DNA of 64,000 nt from Streptomyces sp. NBC_01485 (GCF_036227125.1 NZ_CP109435.1:5084001-5148000), one strand, 5' to 3'; shown: positions 23,682 through 33,503, counted from the first letter of the stretch. Numbers and translations: made by a program. The notes: generated by a model from the sequence alone, not told the origin.

Positions 23682-26678
23682 TCAAACGGCCTGGGCCGCA
23701 CGGGCGCGTTCCGCCTCCTGGGCCGCCGGGTCCTCCGCCGCCTCCTGCAGGAACGTCCAGTCCCACACGCTCAGCGGTGGGTTGATGCCCTGGCGGGCCG
23801 GGCGGGTGGTGCCGTTGGTGTCGGTGGCGGCGAGGATCTCCTTGAAGACCAGGTCGACGGCGACCGTGCCGACGCGCTTGTCGGCGTCGCGCTGGAGGCA
23901 GACACCCGTGCGGAGTTCCTGGAGGGCGGCGATGACCTTCGGGTCGTTCTCCGGGCGGCCCAGGAGGGGGGCCACCAGGGACGCCTCCTGCGCCGACTTC
24001 TGCTTGAAGGCGAAGACCGTGTGGATCTGGTTGGCGCCGCCGCTGCGGGCCTCGGAGTCCTCGATCTGGACCAGGTCGATGGCCTGCTGGGTGATCAGGA
24101 CGGTGACCGCGAGGTAGGAGCGGCCCTGCTTCAGCGCGCGGCGCATCAGGTCGCGGCCGGACTCGGTCGCCGTGACGACGTACGCCTCGTCGACGAAGAG
24201 CGCCTTCGGGCGCAGGCCGATCTCGCCGGTCACCGGGTTCTTCTCGTAGCCGACGTCGAGCATCTGGCTGCCCAGTTCCACGACCGCCATCAGGGCCGTC
24301 GCCGCGAGGCGTTCCGCCGGGTTCCAGCTGCGCGGGTCGGAGGCCGCCGGCGACTGGAAGCCGCGCAGGGTGATGACCGTACGGCGCTTGCGCATGCTGG
24401 AGAGGGGCTTCGGGTGCTCGGCGAAGGAGAGGCGGGCGTAGGGGAGGGTGCGCAGCTCGGTGAGGAGCATCTGCGCGAGCTTCAGGTCCTTGATCGCGTC
24501 GCGGTCGCCGCTGGCCATCGCCTGGTCGTACGCGGCCACGACCTCGTCGACGACCTGCCACAACGTCGGGCGGGGGACGGCGAGTTCGGCGTCGCGGGCG
24601 GTGTGGCCCTGCTCCACCGCCTGGCGGATCGCGGAGTTGTAGCGGCCGATGACCGTGGCCATGCCCTCGATGACGGGGAGGCGTACGCGCTGGTAGTCGT
24701 CGTCGCCGAGGAAGCCTCGGAGCATCGACTCGGCGAGCAGGCGGCCCGCCGGTACGTCGCGGGCGATGACCCAGGGGTCCAGGACGCCTGCCTGGCCCTT
24801 GAGGAGGTCGACGACCTCCGTCTCCGCCCAGAAGTCCGGGTTCACCGGCTGGAACCGGCTCTCCGGGGTGCCGAGGAGGCCCGTCTCCGCGTCGCTCGCG
24901 AAGGCCGGGTCGTTCACCTGGGCGCCGAAGGCCAGGTAGTAGCAGAGCTGGGCGAAGTCGGTCTTCGGGTCGATGACCAGGCAGCGGACGCCGGACTCCG
25001 ACTCCTCGTAGAACTTCTGGAGGGCGAGGGACGACTTGCCACCGCCGGACGCGCCGACGATGGCCAGGCCGCCGCCGTCGTTGCGGGCGGGGCCGACGTG
25101 CAGCGAGTAGTGGACCGGCATCTTGCCCGCCCAGCCGACCAGGTTGCCGACCCAGCCCAGCCGCTTGCCGGACCGCTGCTCGGGGTTGTCGCCCAACTCG
25201 GTCCCGGCGGTGGGGAGTCCGGCGCCGAGCTGCTCGACCTCCTGGAGCCGGAGATACGGCGCGATCGGCAACTTGGGGGCGTCGCCGGGCAGTTGGGACT
25301 GGAGCAGCCGCCACTGCTGGCGGGTCGGGCGCAGCAGCGTGACCTTCAGGTCCTGCTTGAACTGCATCTCCAGCACCCGGCGCCGGCGCTCCAGTTCCTT
25401 CACGTCGTGCGCCGAGATCGTGAAGCGGATCTGCGCCTCCATGCCCGGCATCTTGTGCTCGTCGATGTCGTCGACGAGCTCCTGGGCGCGGGTGACCTGG
25501 GTGGCCAGCTTGGTGTCGGGGCTGCGGCCGGAGTTGGCCATGTCGTTCATCTCGTCGACCAGGTTGCCGCGGATCTTGTCGGCGCGGTCCTTGAACTTCA
25601 GGTACGGGATGAGCGTGAACCGCATGTCGATCTCGACGGGGAACTCCACGTGCTGGGCGGCGTAACGCGCCCAGGCCGTCGACTGGCGGAAGCGGGTCTC
25701 CGCGGGCCAGTTGGCGGCGACGAGGGTGGTGGTGTAGCTGGTCTGCTGCTCGCCCGTCACCTCGTCGTACTGGTTCAGCACGATGTGCGTCTTGCGGTTC
25801 TCACCGGAGAAGTCGACGACCAGGTCGAACTGGTTCGGCCCCCAGGCACGCGAGCCGAGCACCGGCTCGGGCGGCACCGGCAGGTCGCCGTGGAGCGGCT
25901 TACGGATCAGCCAGACGAGCTCCTCGCGGCTCAGCGGGGTGCCCTTGAGGCCCTCCAGGCTCTCGTGGACCTCGACGGCGACCTGCGTCCACTCGGCGAG
26001 GACGTGCGGCGAGAGGTACTCGTCCGTGACACCGGTCGCGGTGGCGGCGGCCCGGTCGGCGGCGCCGCGCACGCCCTGGAGCAGCCCGGGCTCGTCGTAC
26101 GGCTCGTCGTCCAGGGCGACGACACCGCTGCCGCCGTTCGTCCGCTTCAGCGAACCCAGCTTCACCAGCAGGATGTTGCGCTCCCGCTTGGCGCCGATGC
26201 GCTCCTGGTACTCGGCCTTGCGCAGGTTGTACGCCTTGTAGTTCTCGGTGGGCTCCCAGGCGACCGCGTTCAGCTCCTGAGCCCAGGTCATCGCCGTGAT
26301 CGGCTGGTACACCTTGCGGTAGTGGCACTCGACGTTGCGGTCGCCGCGGGCCAGGTTGAGCAGCCCGCGCGCCGGGCCCTCGGCCATCGCCTGGAGCTCA
26401 CCGGCGTTCAGGTACTCGTCGATCGCGTTGGGCAGGACCATGCCCGTCCACACCGAGTCGCCGTGCACGAAGATCATGTCGTCGGCGTAGCGGTAGGGGA
26501 GGCGGAGGTCCTCGCGGCGGGCGGCGGCCGACGAGCCGGACGACCGGGAGCGGGAGGAGGACGACTGCCTCGAACCGCCCCGGCCGCCCTGACCGTTCTT
26601 CTTGCTCGACGAGGCGGCCAGGATCATGGCGACCACGAAGAAGGCGGCCGCCCCGCCCAGAAGGATCAGCATGAACAT
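23682..26678 (-). CDS. VirB4-like ATPase of a type IV secretion-like system
   Basis: 998 aa. One or two N-terminal membrane-embedded segments (MFMLILLGGAAAFFVVAMIL), then a VirB4 N-domain (~60-450). The ATPase domain has Walker A GASGGGKSS (Lys548) and Walker B LFVDEAY (Asp830/Glu831), with the usual VITQQ sensor region near 857. VirB4 energises assembly or substrate movement through the channel. The length is larger than TcpF-type VirB4 proteins but in range for actinobacterial homologues. The VirB3-like gene lies 67 bp upstream and the lipoprotein gene 32 bp downstream. Confidence 0.9.
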   Translation of the reverse strand: MFMLILLGGAAAFFVVAMILAASSSKKNGQGGRGGSRQSSSSRSRSSGSSAAARREDLRLPYRYADDMIFVHGDSVWTGMVLPNAIDEYLNAGELQAMAEGPARGLLNLARGDRNVECHYRKVYQPITAMTWAQELNAVAWEPTENYKAYNLRKAEYQERIGAKRERNILLVKLGSLKRTNGGSGVVALDDEPYDEPGLLQGVRGAADRAAATATGVTDEYLSPHVLAEWTQVAVEVHESLEGLKGTPLSREELVWLIRKPLHGDLPVPPEPVLGSRAWGPNQFDLVVDFSGENRKTHIVLNQYDEVTGEQQTSYTTTLVAANWPAETRFRQSTAWARYAAQHVEFPVEIDMRFTLIPYLKFKDRADKIRGNLVDEMNDMANSGRSPDTKLATQVTRAQELVDDIDEHKMPGMEAQIRFTISAHDVKELERRRRVLEMQFKQDLKVTLLRPTRQQWRLLQSQLPGDAPKLPIAPYLRLQEVEQLGAGLPTAGTELGDNPEQRSGKRLGWVGNLVGWAGKMPVHYSLHVGPARNDGGGLAIVGASGGGKSSLALQKFYEESESGVRCLVIDPKTDFAQLCYYLAFGAQVNDPAFASDAETGLLGTPESRFQPVNPDFWAETEVVDLLKGQAGVLDPWVIARDVPAGRLLAESMLRGFLGDDDYQRVRLPVIEGMATVIGRYNSAIRQAVEQGHTARDAELAVPRPTLWQVVDEVVAAYDQAMASGDRDAIKDLKLAQMLLTELRTLPYARLSFAEHPKPLSSMRKRRTVITLRGFQSPAASDPRSWNPAERLAATALMAVVELGSQMLDVGYEKNPVTGEIGLRPKALFVDEAYVVTATESGRDLMRRALKQGRSYLAVTVLITQQAIDLVQIEDSEARSGGANQIHTVFAFKQKSAQEASLVAPLLGRPENDPKVIAALQELRTGVCLQRDADKRVGTVAVDLVFKEILAATDTNGTTRPARQGINPPLSVWDWTFLQEAAEDPAAQEAERARAAQAV

Positions 26679-26745
26679 GGAGGAGTCACCTGCGGTAGTC
26701 GACGTGTACGGGGTGAGCGGTGGTCGGCGGTGGGTCGGCGATGGA

Positions 26746-27231
26746 TCAGCGGTAGGTCGAGAAGGCGCTGCCGCGTTCGGCGGCGGTCCGGCGCGCTGCT
26801 TCGTAGCGGGCCTGCCAGCGCGGCGAGCCCGGGGTGAAGAGGATGACCTGCCAGTGCAGTTCCTCGGGTTCCTGGTCGGCGGCGAGGCCCTGCAGCCGCT
26901 TGGGCTGGAACCACCAGTCGGTCCACACCACGAGCTGCTGGCTCAGCGTGAGCGCCGAGGGCAGCGGCCGTCCCCAGACGAAGTAGATGCCGAACGGCGG
27001 CCCGAAGTAGAGGACCGACGTCCACATCGACATGCCGAGGAAGGGCAGGAACGCCGACAGCGTGAGCAGCGCGATGAGCCAGACCAGTCCGAAGCCGAAG
27101 GCCGCGCCCAGCGCGGGCAGCAGCAGGCCCGGCAGCGGGATGTTGCCCCAGTTCCAGATCCGCTTGGGGCGGTTGACCAGATCGGTGTGGTCGTACGCGA
27201 CCAGCGGCTCCGGTGGTGCCTCCTGGCTCAT
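26746..27231 (-). CDS. VirB3/PrgI-like membrane protein
   Basis: 161 aa with two or three closely spaced hydrophobic helices (LPGLLLPALGAAFGFGLVWL, FLGMSMWTSVLYFGPPFGIY) and a cytoplasmic tail. In Gram-positive type IV systems a small two-helix protein of this sort (PrgI/TcpE) is encoded right before VirB4, as here. ATG 27231 follows AGGGGAG. Function in the family: inner-membrane platform partner of VirB4. Confidence 0.75.
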   Translation of the reverse strand: MSQEAPPEPLVAYDHTDLVNRPKRIWNWGNIPLPGLLLPALGAAFGFGLVWLIALLTLSAFLPFLGMSMWTSVLYFGPPFGIYFVWGRPLPSALTLSQQLVVWTDWWFQPKRLQGLAADQEPEELHWQVILFTPGSPRWQARYEAARRTAAERGSAFSTYR

Positions 27232-27286
27232 GACTGCGAACTCCCCTGGTAGGGACGGCTACTGACGGTCCATCCGATGCCGGACG

Positions 27287-27550
27287 TCAGCCCTTGCCGC
27301 CGCCGATCTGGCCGCCGAGGTCGATGAGCAGACCGGCGAGGCCGGTGGCGCCACCGATGATCAGGGCGGCGAGCGCGATCATGCCGAAGCCCTGGAAGGC
27401 CTCGCGCATGCCGTCGCCGCGCTTCATCGACAGGAGCATGCGGATGCCGAGGACGAGCAGGGCGATGACGGCGACCATCGTGCCGGCGTTGCGGAGGATC
27501 GTCTCGATCTCTCCGAACATGTCCTCCATGGTGGTGGCGGCCAGGTACAC
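27287..27550 (-). CDS. Small two-helix pilin-like/TcpD-like membrane protein
   Basis: 87 aa from GTG 27550, with GAGAGG upstream. Two hydrophobic helices (AGTMVAVIALLVLGIRMLLS and MIALAALIIGGATGLAGLLI) are separated by a short basic loop (MKRGDGMREAFQ). This is the topology of VirB2 pilins and of TcpD-like subunits. It is sandwiched between the VirB8-like and VirB3-like genes, the usual place for such a protein. Confidence 0.7.
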   Translation of the reverse strand: MYLAATTMEDMFGEIETILRNAGTMVAVIALLVLGIRMLLSMKRGDGMREAFQGFGMIALAALIIGGATGLAGLLIDLGGQIGGGKG

Positions 27551-27615
27551 GGTGTTTCCTCTCGGGTGGTGAAGCAGGCGGTGAGCGGTGGGGGTGAGGG
27601 CGGCGCGGGGTCCGG

Positions 27616-29277
27616 TCAGGACTTGCCGGCCGGCTTGCCCTTGGGCGACGGGGGGGTCTTGGGGGCGGAAGCGGAAGCAGAGGTGGAAGGACTCGCCGAC
27701 GAGGAGGCGGTGCCCGTGCCGGCGCCCGTGCCCCCGTCGCTGTCGGCCCGTCCGCCCTGCGAGTCGAGCACGCCGCCGCGGATGTCCTTGATGAACCAGC
27801 CCTGGGCCGTGTTCACCACCGTCATCCGGTAGGCGCGGCGCACCGTCTCGCCCTTGGGGTCGCCCCAGTCGACGACCACGCGCACCTCGACGGCCTGCCC
27901 GGCCGGGTAGGTGTACGGGTCGGTCTTCTGCACGCTCTTCGGGACGAGCGCGGCGACGTCGTTGATCGTCGGGGTGGTCAGCCTGCCGGACAGGCCGGAG
28001 GTGGCCGACTGTGAGGCGTCGGGCGTGGTGAAGCGGGTCATCGCGGTGGCGTCGGAGGCGCCCCAGGCCGCGAAGTAGCCCGGCAGCACCTGCTGTTGGA
28101 GCTGCTGGGCCAGGGCGTCGTCCCGGACCTCGCTGTCCTGGTCGATCTCCGGCACGTCCGCGCGGGCGGGCAGCGGCATCTGGCCGACGTCACCGGCGAC
28201 GCGCATGCCCTCGCCCGTCGAGAGGTTCTTCACGTAGACGGGGACGGTGAGCGTGGTGAGCGTGCCGTCGTCGGTACGGACCTGGACGCCGATGTAGCGG
28301 CCGTGGTCGCCGTACTCGGCGAGCGTCTCGGCGGTTCCGTCCCAGGTGGCGGAGACGGCGGTGGAGGTTCCCTCGCCGCTCCAGCCGCACTCGGCGTCGA
28401 CGCCGGCGGAGGCGTAGCGGGCGAGGCTCACCCGGCGCGTGGACGCGGTCTCCGGGGAGAACGTCATGCACAGCAGGGCGTACTGCTCGGCGAAGGTCGC
28501 CGCCTGCTGCGTCGGGAAGTCGGTGAGGCGGTACTTGTCCACGTCGGCGGAGTCCAGCCCGGCGGTCTCGGGACCGGACGACTTGCCGACCACCAGTCCC
28601 ATCACGCCGCAGGAGCCCAGCGCGAACACACAGGTGGTGATCAGCAGGGTGGCGCGGAGCGCGACGTGCGTACGGCGTCCACCGGTGGGGATACGGCCAC
28701 CGGGCTTCGGGACGACGAAGTCGCGGCCGACGTGGGGCTTGGGGGCGGTAGGGGCGGGGGCTGCGGCACCGGCCGCGGTGGGCGTATGGGCGGGGGCGGA
28801 GACGCCCGCCGTGGGCCTGGGCGTGAGCGTCGGGGTGCCGGCGACGGGCTGCTGGGGCGCGTGCGCGGTGGCGGCCGGAGCGGTGGGCTGGGCGGTCACC
28901 GGCGCGGCGGCCGTCGCCGTAACGCCCCGCTTGCGCTGCTCCTTCTCCGCCTTCTTCTGCTCGTACACCGCCTTGCGCGCCGCCCGCTCCCGCTCGCGCT
29001 TCTCCTTCTTCGACTCGCCCTGGGGGCGCGTCTCACGCGGCGGCAGCGACGGTACGGCGGCCTGGCCGGCCCGGGGCGTGTTGCGCACCCAGGCGGCGGC
29101 GACCTGCGCGCGGGCCGCGTCGGAGGGGAGTTGCTGGGGCTGCGGCTGCTGCGGGACGGGGGCCTGCTGGCCCTGCCACGCCTGTTGCTGGGGTTGCTGG
29201 GGAGGACCGAAGGGCCCGGGCTGCCCAGAAGGCTCGCCTCCGCCGACCGCGCCAGCAGGGCTGTTGTGGTCTGTCAT
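27616..29277 (-). CDS. VirB8/TcpC-like conjugation protein
   Basis: 553 aa. Residues 1-~215 are Pro/Gln/Ala-rich and contain a charged coiled patch (ESKKEKRERERAARKAVYEQ). One transmembrane helix lies around residue 215-235 (VALRATLLITTCVFALGSCG). The extracytoplasmic part has two NTF2-like folds as in TcpC/VirB8, for example EQYALLCMTFSP and KTDPYTYPAGQAVEVRVVVD followed by YRMTVVNTAQGWFIKDI. A Ser/Lys-rich tail closes the protein. TcpC from plasmid pCW3 is the model: a bitopic scaffold contacting the peptidoglycan hydrolase and coupling ATPase. It is the first gene of the minus-strand arm. Confidence 0.82.
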   Translation of the reverse strand: MTDHNSPAGAVGGGEPSGQPGPFGPPQQPQQQAWQGQQAPVPQQPQPQQLPSDAARAQVAAAWVRNTPRAGQAAVPSLPPRETRPQGESKKEKRERERAARKAVYEQKKAEKEQRKRGVTATAAAPVTAQPTAPAATAHAPQQPVAGTPTLTPRPTAGVSAPAHTPTAAGAAAPAPTAPKPHVGRDFVVPKPGGRIPTGGRRTHVALRATLLITTCVFALGSCGVMGLVVGKSSGPETAGLDSADVDKYRLTDFPTQQAATFAEQYALLCMTFSPETASTRRVSLARYASAGVDAECGWSGEGTSTAVSATWDGTAETLAEYGDHGRYIGVQVRTDDGTLTTLTVPVYVKNLSTGEGMRVAGDVGQMPLPARADVPEIDQDSEVRDDALAQQLQQQVLPGYFAAWGASDATAMTRFTTPDASQSATSGLSGRLTTPTINDVAALVPKSVQKTDPYTYPAGQAVEVRVVVDWGDPKGETVRRAYRMTVVNTAQGWFIKDIRGGVLDSQGGRADSDGGTGAGTGTASSSASPSTSASASAPKTPPSPKGKPAGKS

Positions 29278-29606
29278 CGAGTCGGTTACTCCAGCGAGTC
29301 GATTCCCCTGTCCGCCTGGGCGTCACGACCGCACCGCACGACGGGCCCTGGCCCCAGCCAGGTGCCCCGGCAGTGTGACAAAGACCCGTGACGGGACCGG
29401 TGTCACTTTCCTCGCCGGGAGACGGTGAATTCCCGGCCGGCGCCCATCGGGAAAGATGTCGGGAAAGCTGGCAGGGACATGTTGGGAAGGTGGGGTCGTC
29501 GCATCGGCTGCCCTCGGCCCACAATGCGCGGGGCGGGTGGTCTGCCCGACGTACCGACGTACCCGGCACCACCCTTGGATCCGACGGACCCGGCGAAGGA
29601 CGAGAG
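29278..29606. other. Divergent control region of the secretion-like cluster
   Basis: 329 bp between the minus-strand VirB8-like gene and the plus-strand gene starting at 29607, so promoters for both arms should lie here. A partial direct repeat (tcgggaaag, at 29448 and 29460) is the only short motif I could pick out. No gene with a convincing start is seen. Confidence 0.55.
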
Positions 29607-30119
29607 TTGAGCGACCACAGCGGGCACCCGCAGCAGCCCGACCCCCACGTCCCGGGCGTGCCCCAACAGCCGACGGGCGGCCAGGCGATACCGGCACTCC
29701 AGGTTCCCCAGGTTCCCCAAGCCCCGCAGGTCTTCCAGAGCGAGCGCGCCTGGGTCGACGGCTACGAGCCCGGCAACCCGTGGCAGGCCCGCCTGTGCGT
29801 GGAGACGCCGTACGGCACCTTCGCCTATCCCCTCACCCCGAACACGATTCCCGAACTCCTCGAGCAGATGGTCCTGGTGGCCCAGGAGCAGCAGGGGCTG
29901 CCGGTCGGGATCGACGACGACCAGCCGCTGCCGGCCGACGGCGAGGACGACGACGAGGAACCGCAGAGCGTGGGCACGCGTCTTCAGGGCGGCCGGGCCG
30001 CACGGATGACCGGCTGGGCCGTCGTCCACGACCTGTGGGAACGCGAGGATCCGACGGCGCGGATCGTGATGGGCGCGGTGGTCGTGGCACTGCTGCTGCT
30101 CGGTATCTTCCTGACCTGA
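29607..30119 (+). CDS. Single-pass membrane protein with Pro-rich N-terminus
   Basis: 170 aa from TTG 29607, chosen because GAAGGA lies six bases upstream; the longer open frame has no ribosome-binding site. Residues 1-45 are Pro/Gln-rich with a QVPQVPQAPQV repeat. The middle is acidic (YGTFAYPLTPNTIPELLEQM, DDDQPLPADGEDDDEE). The C-terminal helix IVMGAVVVALLLLGIFL would insert as a tail anchor. First gene of the plus-strand arm. Unknown function, probably a local cytoplasmic adaptor on the membrane. Confidence 0.7.
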   Translation: MSDHSGHPQQPDPHVPGVPQQPTGGQAIPALQVPQVPQAPQVFQSERAWVDGYEPGNPWQARLCVETPYGTFAYPLTPNTIPELLEQMVLVAQEQQGLPVGIDDDQPLPADGEDDDEEPQSVGTRLQGGRAARMTGWAVVHDLWEREDPTARIVMGAVVVALLLLGIFLT

Positions 30120-30194
30120 TCGAGTGATCGCCGCAGGCCGACCGGATCGCCGCAGCGCGGCCGGATCACCGCTGACCGACTGACGGGGGCACCG

Positions 30195-30557
30195 ATGTCC
30201 GGCACCGAAGAGGCCGCAGAGGAACCGGAGTTCTACTTCGCGGACGTCTTCGTCTTCGTCTCCGACTACCTCGCCCAGATGATCCGCCGACGCGTCAACG
30301 GCTCCTCGGCCACCTGGTGCCCGAGGTGGTGGGAGCATCCCGAGGCCGGCGCCCGGCTGTCCGCGCTCTGGCTGGCCTGGGAGCATCTGCGCCAGGACCC
30401 GGCGCTCGGCATGTCGACCTGGTGGCTGCATCACGCGGACCCGCATCTGCGAGTGCTGATGGACGCCGACTCGGGCCCGTTCGCGGCCTGTTCGCCCAAG
30501 GACGGGCACACGGCGTACCCGTTCGACCCGCTGCCGGTGGATCCGCGTCCGGAGTGA
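30195..30557 (+). CDS. DUF4913 domain protein
   Basis: 120 aa. It matches the DUF4913 pattern: FYFADVFVFVSDYLAQMIRR, WCPRWWEHPEAGARLSALW and TWWLHHADPHLRVLMDADSG. The family is found mostly on actinobacterial plasmids and conjugative elements and has no known biochemical role. Its presence supports a mobile-element origin for this cluster. Confidence 0.85.
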   Translation: MSGTEEAAEEPEFYFADVFVFVSDYLAQMIRRRVNGSSATWCPRWWEHPEAGARLSALWLAWEHLRQDPALGMSTWWLHHADPHLRVLMDADSGPFAACSPKDGHTAYPFDPLPVDPRPE

Positions 30558-30712
30558 TCCGGGTGGCCGGGGGCGGTACGGCTTTCCTGCGTTTTCCCGG
30601 CCCCGGCGCCCGCTTTCCCCGCCGGGAATCCCCGCAGCCCCCCTCGCCCGCCGCCACCTACCGTGTCCCGGTCACCCGCCGTACCGGCTCAGCACAAGGG
30701 AGGCGCGGGAAC

Positions 30713-31381
30713 GTGGATCTGCCTGCGGAAGGCAAGCGCTCGGGGCTGTTGGCCCTGGCGGTGCTCGGTGTTCTTCTGGTCGCCGTGCTCACGGTGTTCA
30801 CCGTCTTCGACGGCGACGAGGGGAGCGGCGACGGCGGTTCGGCGGCGCCCTCCGCGACGTCCGGAGGCCAGGACGCCGCGAACCCGGGCGCGGGGTCCGA
30901 CGGCACGCGGGAGCCGAGCGGCGGCGCCACCCCCATCGTCGCCCTCACCGAGGTGGCCGCGGCGCACGAGGTCATGACGAAGTACATGGCCGGCGTCAGC
31001 ACGTACGACCACGCCAGCAAGCCCGCGACCTGGAGTGCCCCGCTGCTGGCGCTGACCACCGGGGAAACGCAGATGGAGCAGGCCACCGCCCTGCCCACCG
31101 GCAAGGACTGGGCCCGGTGCGAGGCCGACCGGTGCTCGTCGAAGGGCACGGCGACCGTCGAGCGGGACGCGATGATCTCGGACGATCTGGTGCGTGACAG
31201 CGGCCGTTCGATCTCCAGCGTCGTGAGTGTGACCGCCGCGCGGACCGTGGACGGCAAGACCGTCACGGAGTCCAACAAGTGGCTGGTGACCGTCAAGGAG
31301 GAGAGCGGCGCGTGGGTCGTCTCCGGCTTCGACATCTTCGGTCTCGGCGACGTGGGCGCCTCTGACGAATCGGGGGAGTGA
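30713..31381 (+). CDS. Single-pass exported protein, possibly NTF2-like
   Basis: 222 aa from GTG 30713, with AAGGGAGG nine bases before. An N-terminal anchor (LLALAVLGVLLVAVLTVFTVF) is followed by a Ser/Gly/Ala linker and an alpha+beta domain (HEVMTKYMAGVSTYDHASKP, SVVSVTAARTVDGKTVTESN). It could be a second VirB8-type subunit, or a chaperone for the hydrolase encoded six bases downstream. No clear family. Confidence 0.65.
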   Translation: MDLPAEGKRSGLLALAVLGVLLVAVLTVFTVFDGDEGSGDGGSAAPSATSGGQDAANPGAGSDGTREPSGGATPIVALTEVAAAHEVMTKYMAGVSTYDHASKPATWSAPLLALTTGETQMEQATALPTGKDWARCEADRCSSKGTATVERDAMISDDLVRDSGRSISSVVSVTAARTVDGKTVTESNKWLVTVKEESGAWVVSGFDIFGLGDVGASDESGE

Positions 31382-31387
31382 GCCGAC

Positions 31388-33499
31388 ATGGTGGCACCCG
31401 CCGTGCTCGCGGCCGCGCAGAAGGCCGCGAAGGTCGCCAAGACCGCCAAGAAGGCCCGTCAGGCCGCGTCCGGGGGAGGCGGTCAAGGCGACGGCGACGG
31501 CAAGGGCAAGGACAAGAGCAACCTCAAGCTCTGGCTCATCCTCGGCGGCAGCGGCGGGCTGCTGACCTTCGGCGGCATGTCTCTGGCGATCGTCGTTCTC
31601 ATGGGCATGATCGGCGGGACCGGCAACGGCGCCGTCGCGGCCGCGTGCGGCGACTACGCGGACAACGCCGGCGCGGGCAACACCGGTGACGCCGCGGCCA
31701 CCAACCCGATCCTGCCGGCCGGCAAGATGTACATGCCGAGCGAGACCGCGCGCAACGAGATACCGCCGAAGATGATCCTCGCCGCGATGCGCGCCGCCGC
31801 CCGCTACGACGGCCTCGACTGGGCGCTCATCGCCGGGCAGATGTACCAGGAGACCAAGTACGGCCAGGACAAGTCGGCCGCGCCCGGCGGCAAGAACTCC
31901 CTCGGCTACATGGGCATCCTCCAGTTCGGCACCCCCGCCTGGAAGGACTACGGAGCCGACGGCAACGGCGACGGCAAGAAGGACCTCTACAACATCGACG
32001 ACGCGGCCTGGGCCGCCGCCAACTTCCTGCACGCGAAGAAGGCCGAGACCGCCCCCTTCAAGGCGCTGCAGACCTACTCCGGCTCCACGGCGTCCAACAC
32101 GATCTACCCGCGTGTCGTCATCACCCAGGCCACCCGCTACCACGGGGTGCTCACGGGAGATCAGGAGCTCATCAAGCGCTGGTACGCGCATCTGAAGGAG
32201 ACCGTCGACAAGAACCCCGGCTTCCCCACGCTCGGGCAGCAGTCGGACATCCCGGAGCCGGTCGGCAACAACGCCGAGCCCGGCTCCGCGCTCAGTGTCG
32301 CCGCGACCTCGCCCCGCTCGTGGTCCACCCCGCCGCTGGACGGCAGCGACGGCGAGAAGACCACCACGGCCATGGCGCCGGCCGCGTACACCACGAGCCT
32401 CCTCGGCCCGGCCGGCGTCACCACCGTCGCCTTCCCCGCCGCCAAGGAGCCCGCGGGCGGCGCCGGCTGGCAGTGGCCGCTGAAGGAGGGCACCTACACC
32501 CTCGGCACCAAGTACCACGAGAACGGCAGTATGTGGAGCCTCGGCTACCACACCGGCCTCGACCTCGTGGCGACCTCCGGCACCCCGATCTACGCACCGG
32601 CCGACGGCAAGATCGTCCACGCGGGGCCCGGCGGCTCGTACGGCAACGAGACGGAGATCCAGCACGCGGGCGGCGTCATCACGCTCTACGCCCACCAGAC
32701 CTCGATCAAGGTGTCCGTCGGCCAGACCGTCAAGCGCGGCGACCAGATCGGCACGGTCGGCGCGACCGGCAACGTCACCGGACCCCACCTGCACTGGGAG
32801 GTGCGGATCCCGGGCGTCGACAACCCGTTCGTCGCCGGTCAGGACGCGGGCCCGGGCATGGTCGACCCCCAGGCATGGATGAAGGGCCAGGTCGCCGCCA
32901 ACCCCGACTACGGCACCGTTCCGGGCTCCACCGACGAGGGCCGGGGCAAGGACGCCCAGTACGCCGACTGCGCGGAGGAGAACGGCAGCGCGGCCGTCGC
33001 CCCGGACGGCGCCGGCGCCTCCGGCGTCATCCCCGACTCCGACGACCCGGTGATCCGCGCGGTCCTCGGCTGGGCGCAGCGCGGCATCGGCGTCCCGTAC
33101 GTGTTCGGCGCTCCGCGGCTGCAGGGCGAGAACCCCACCAGCTTCGACTGCTCCAGCTTCACGCAGTGGGCGTACTACATGGCCAGCGGCGGGAAGATCG
33201 ACATCGGTACGACGACGTACACCCAGGAGCCCTACCTCAAGAAGTACGAGGTGTCGCTGTCCGAGGCGCAGCCCGGCGACGTCATCTTCTTCCGGCCGGA
33301 GGGCAATCACTCGGGTCACGTGGGTCTTGTCTGGGACCCCAAGGGCCACAAGATCATCCACGCTCCGCGGCCGGGCAAGTCGGTCGAGTTCAGCAAGTGG
33401 GACTACCAGGACCAGATCACCGGCGTCTACCGCGTCCCGATCCCGCAGGGCACGAACTCGGTCGAGGGCGACGGCACGGGCAAGGCGAAGGGTGCCTGA
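31388..33499 (+). CDS. Triple-domain cell-wall hydrolase (lytic transglycosylase + M23 + NlpC/P60)
   Basis: 703 aa. One N-terminal membrane helix (residues ~48-75) anchors three enzyme domains outside the cell. A lysozyme-like/SLT domain covers ~125-245, with Glu155 in YQETKYGQ. An M23 zinc peptidase has H388-TGL-D392 and H467-L-H469. An NlpC/P60 peptidase has Cys588 in SFDCSSFTQW, His644 and His658. All expected catalytic or zinc residues are present, so glycan strands and two peptide bonds could be cut by one protein. It is the VirB1/TcpG counterpart that opens the wall for the channel. GGGGGAG precedes ATG 31388. Confidence 0.93.
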   Translation: MVAPAVLAAAQKAAKVAKTAKKARQAASGGGGQGDGDGKGKDKSNLKLWLILGGSGGLLTFGGMSLAIVVLMGMIGGTGNGAVAAACGDYADNAGAGNTGDAAATNPILPAGKMYMPSETARNEIPPKMILAAMRAAARYDGLDWALIAGQMYQETKYGQDKSAAPGGKNSLGYMGILQFGTPAWKDYGADGNGDGKKDLYNIDDAAWAAANFLHAKKAETAPFKALQTYSGSTASNTIYPRVVITQATRYHGVLTGDQELIKRWYAHLKETVDKNPGFPTLGQQSDIPEPVGNNAEPGSALSVAATSPRSWSTPPLDGSDGEKTTTAMAPAAYTTSLLGPAGVTTVAFPAAKEPAGGAGWQWPLKEGTYTLGTKYHENGSMWSLGYHTGLDLVATSGTPIYAPADGKIVHAGPGGSYGNETEIQHAGGVITLYAHQTSIKVSVGQTVKRGDQIGTVGATGNVTGPHLHWEVRIPGVDNPFVAGQDAGPGMVDPQAWMKGQVAANPDYGTVPGSTDEGRGKDAQYADCAEENGSAAVAPDGAGASGVIPDSDDPVIRAVLGWAQRGIGVPYVFGAPRLQGENPTSFDCSSFTQWAYYMASGGKIDIGTTTYTQEPYLKKYEVSLSEAQPGDVIFFRPEGNHSGHVGLVWDPKGHKIIHAPRPGKSVEFSKWDYQDQITGVYRVPIPQGTNSVEGDGTGKAKGA

Positions 33500-33503
33500 G
33501 ACG

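Noticed and set aside
23676..26837. 1053-codon plus-strand frame opposite the VirB4-like gene
   Set aside because: Shadow; the minus strand has Walker motifs.
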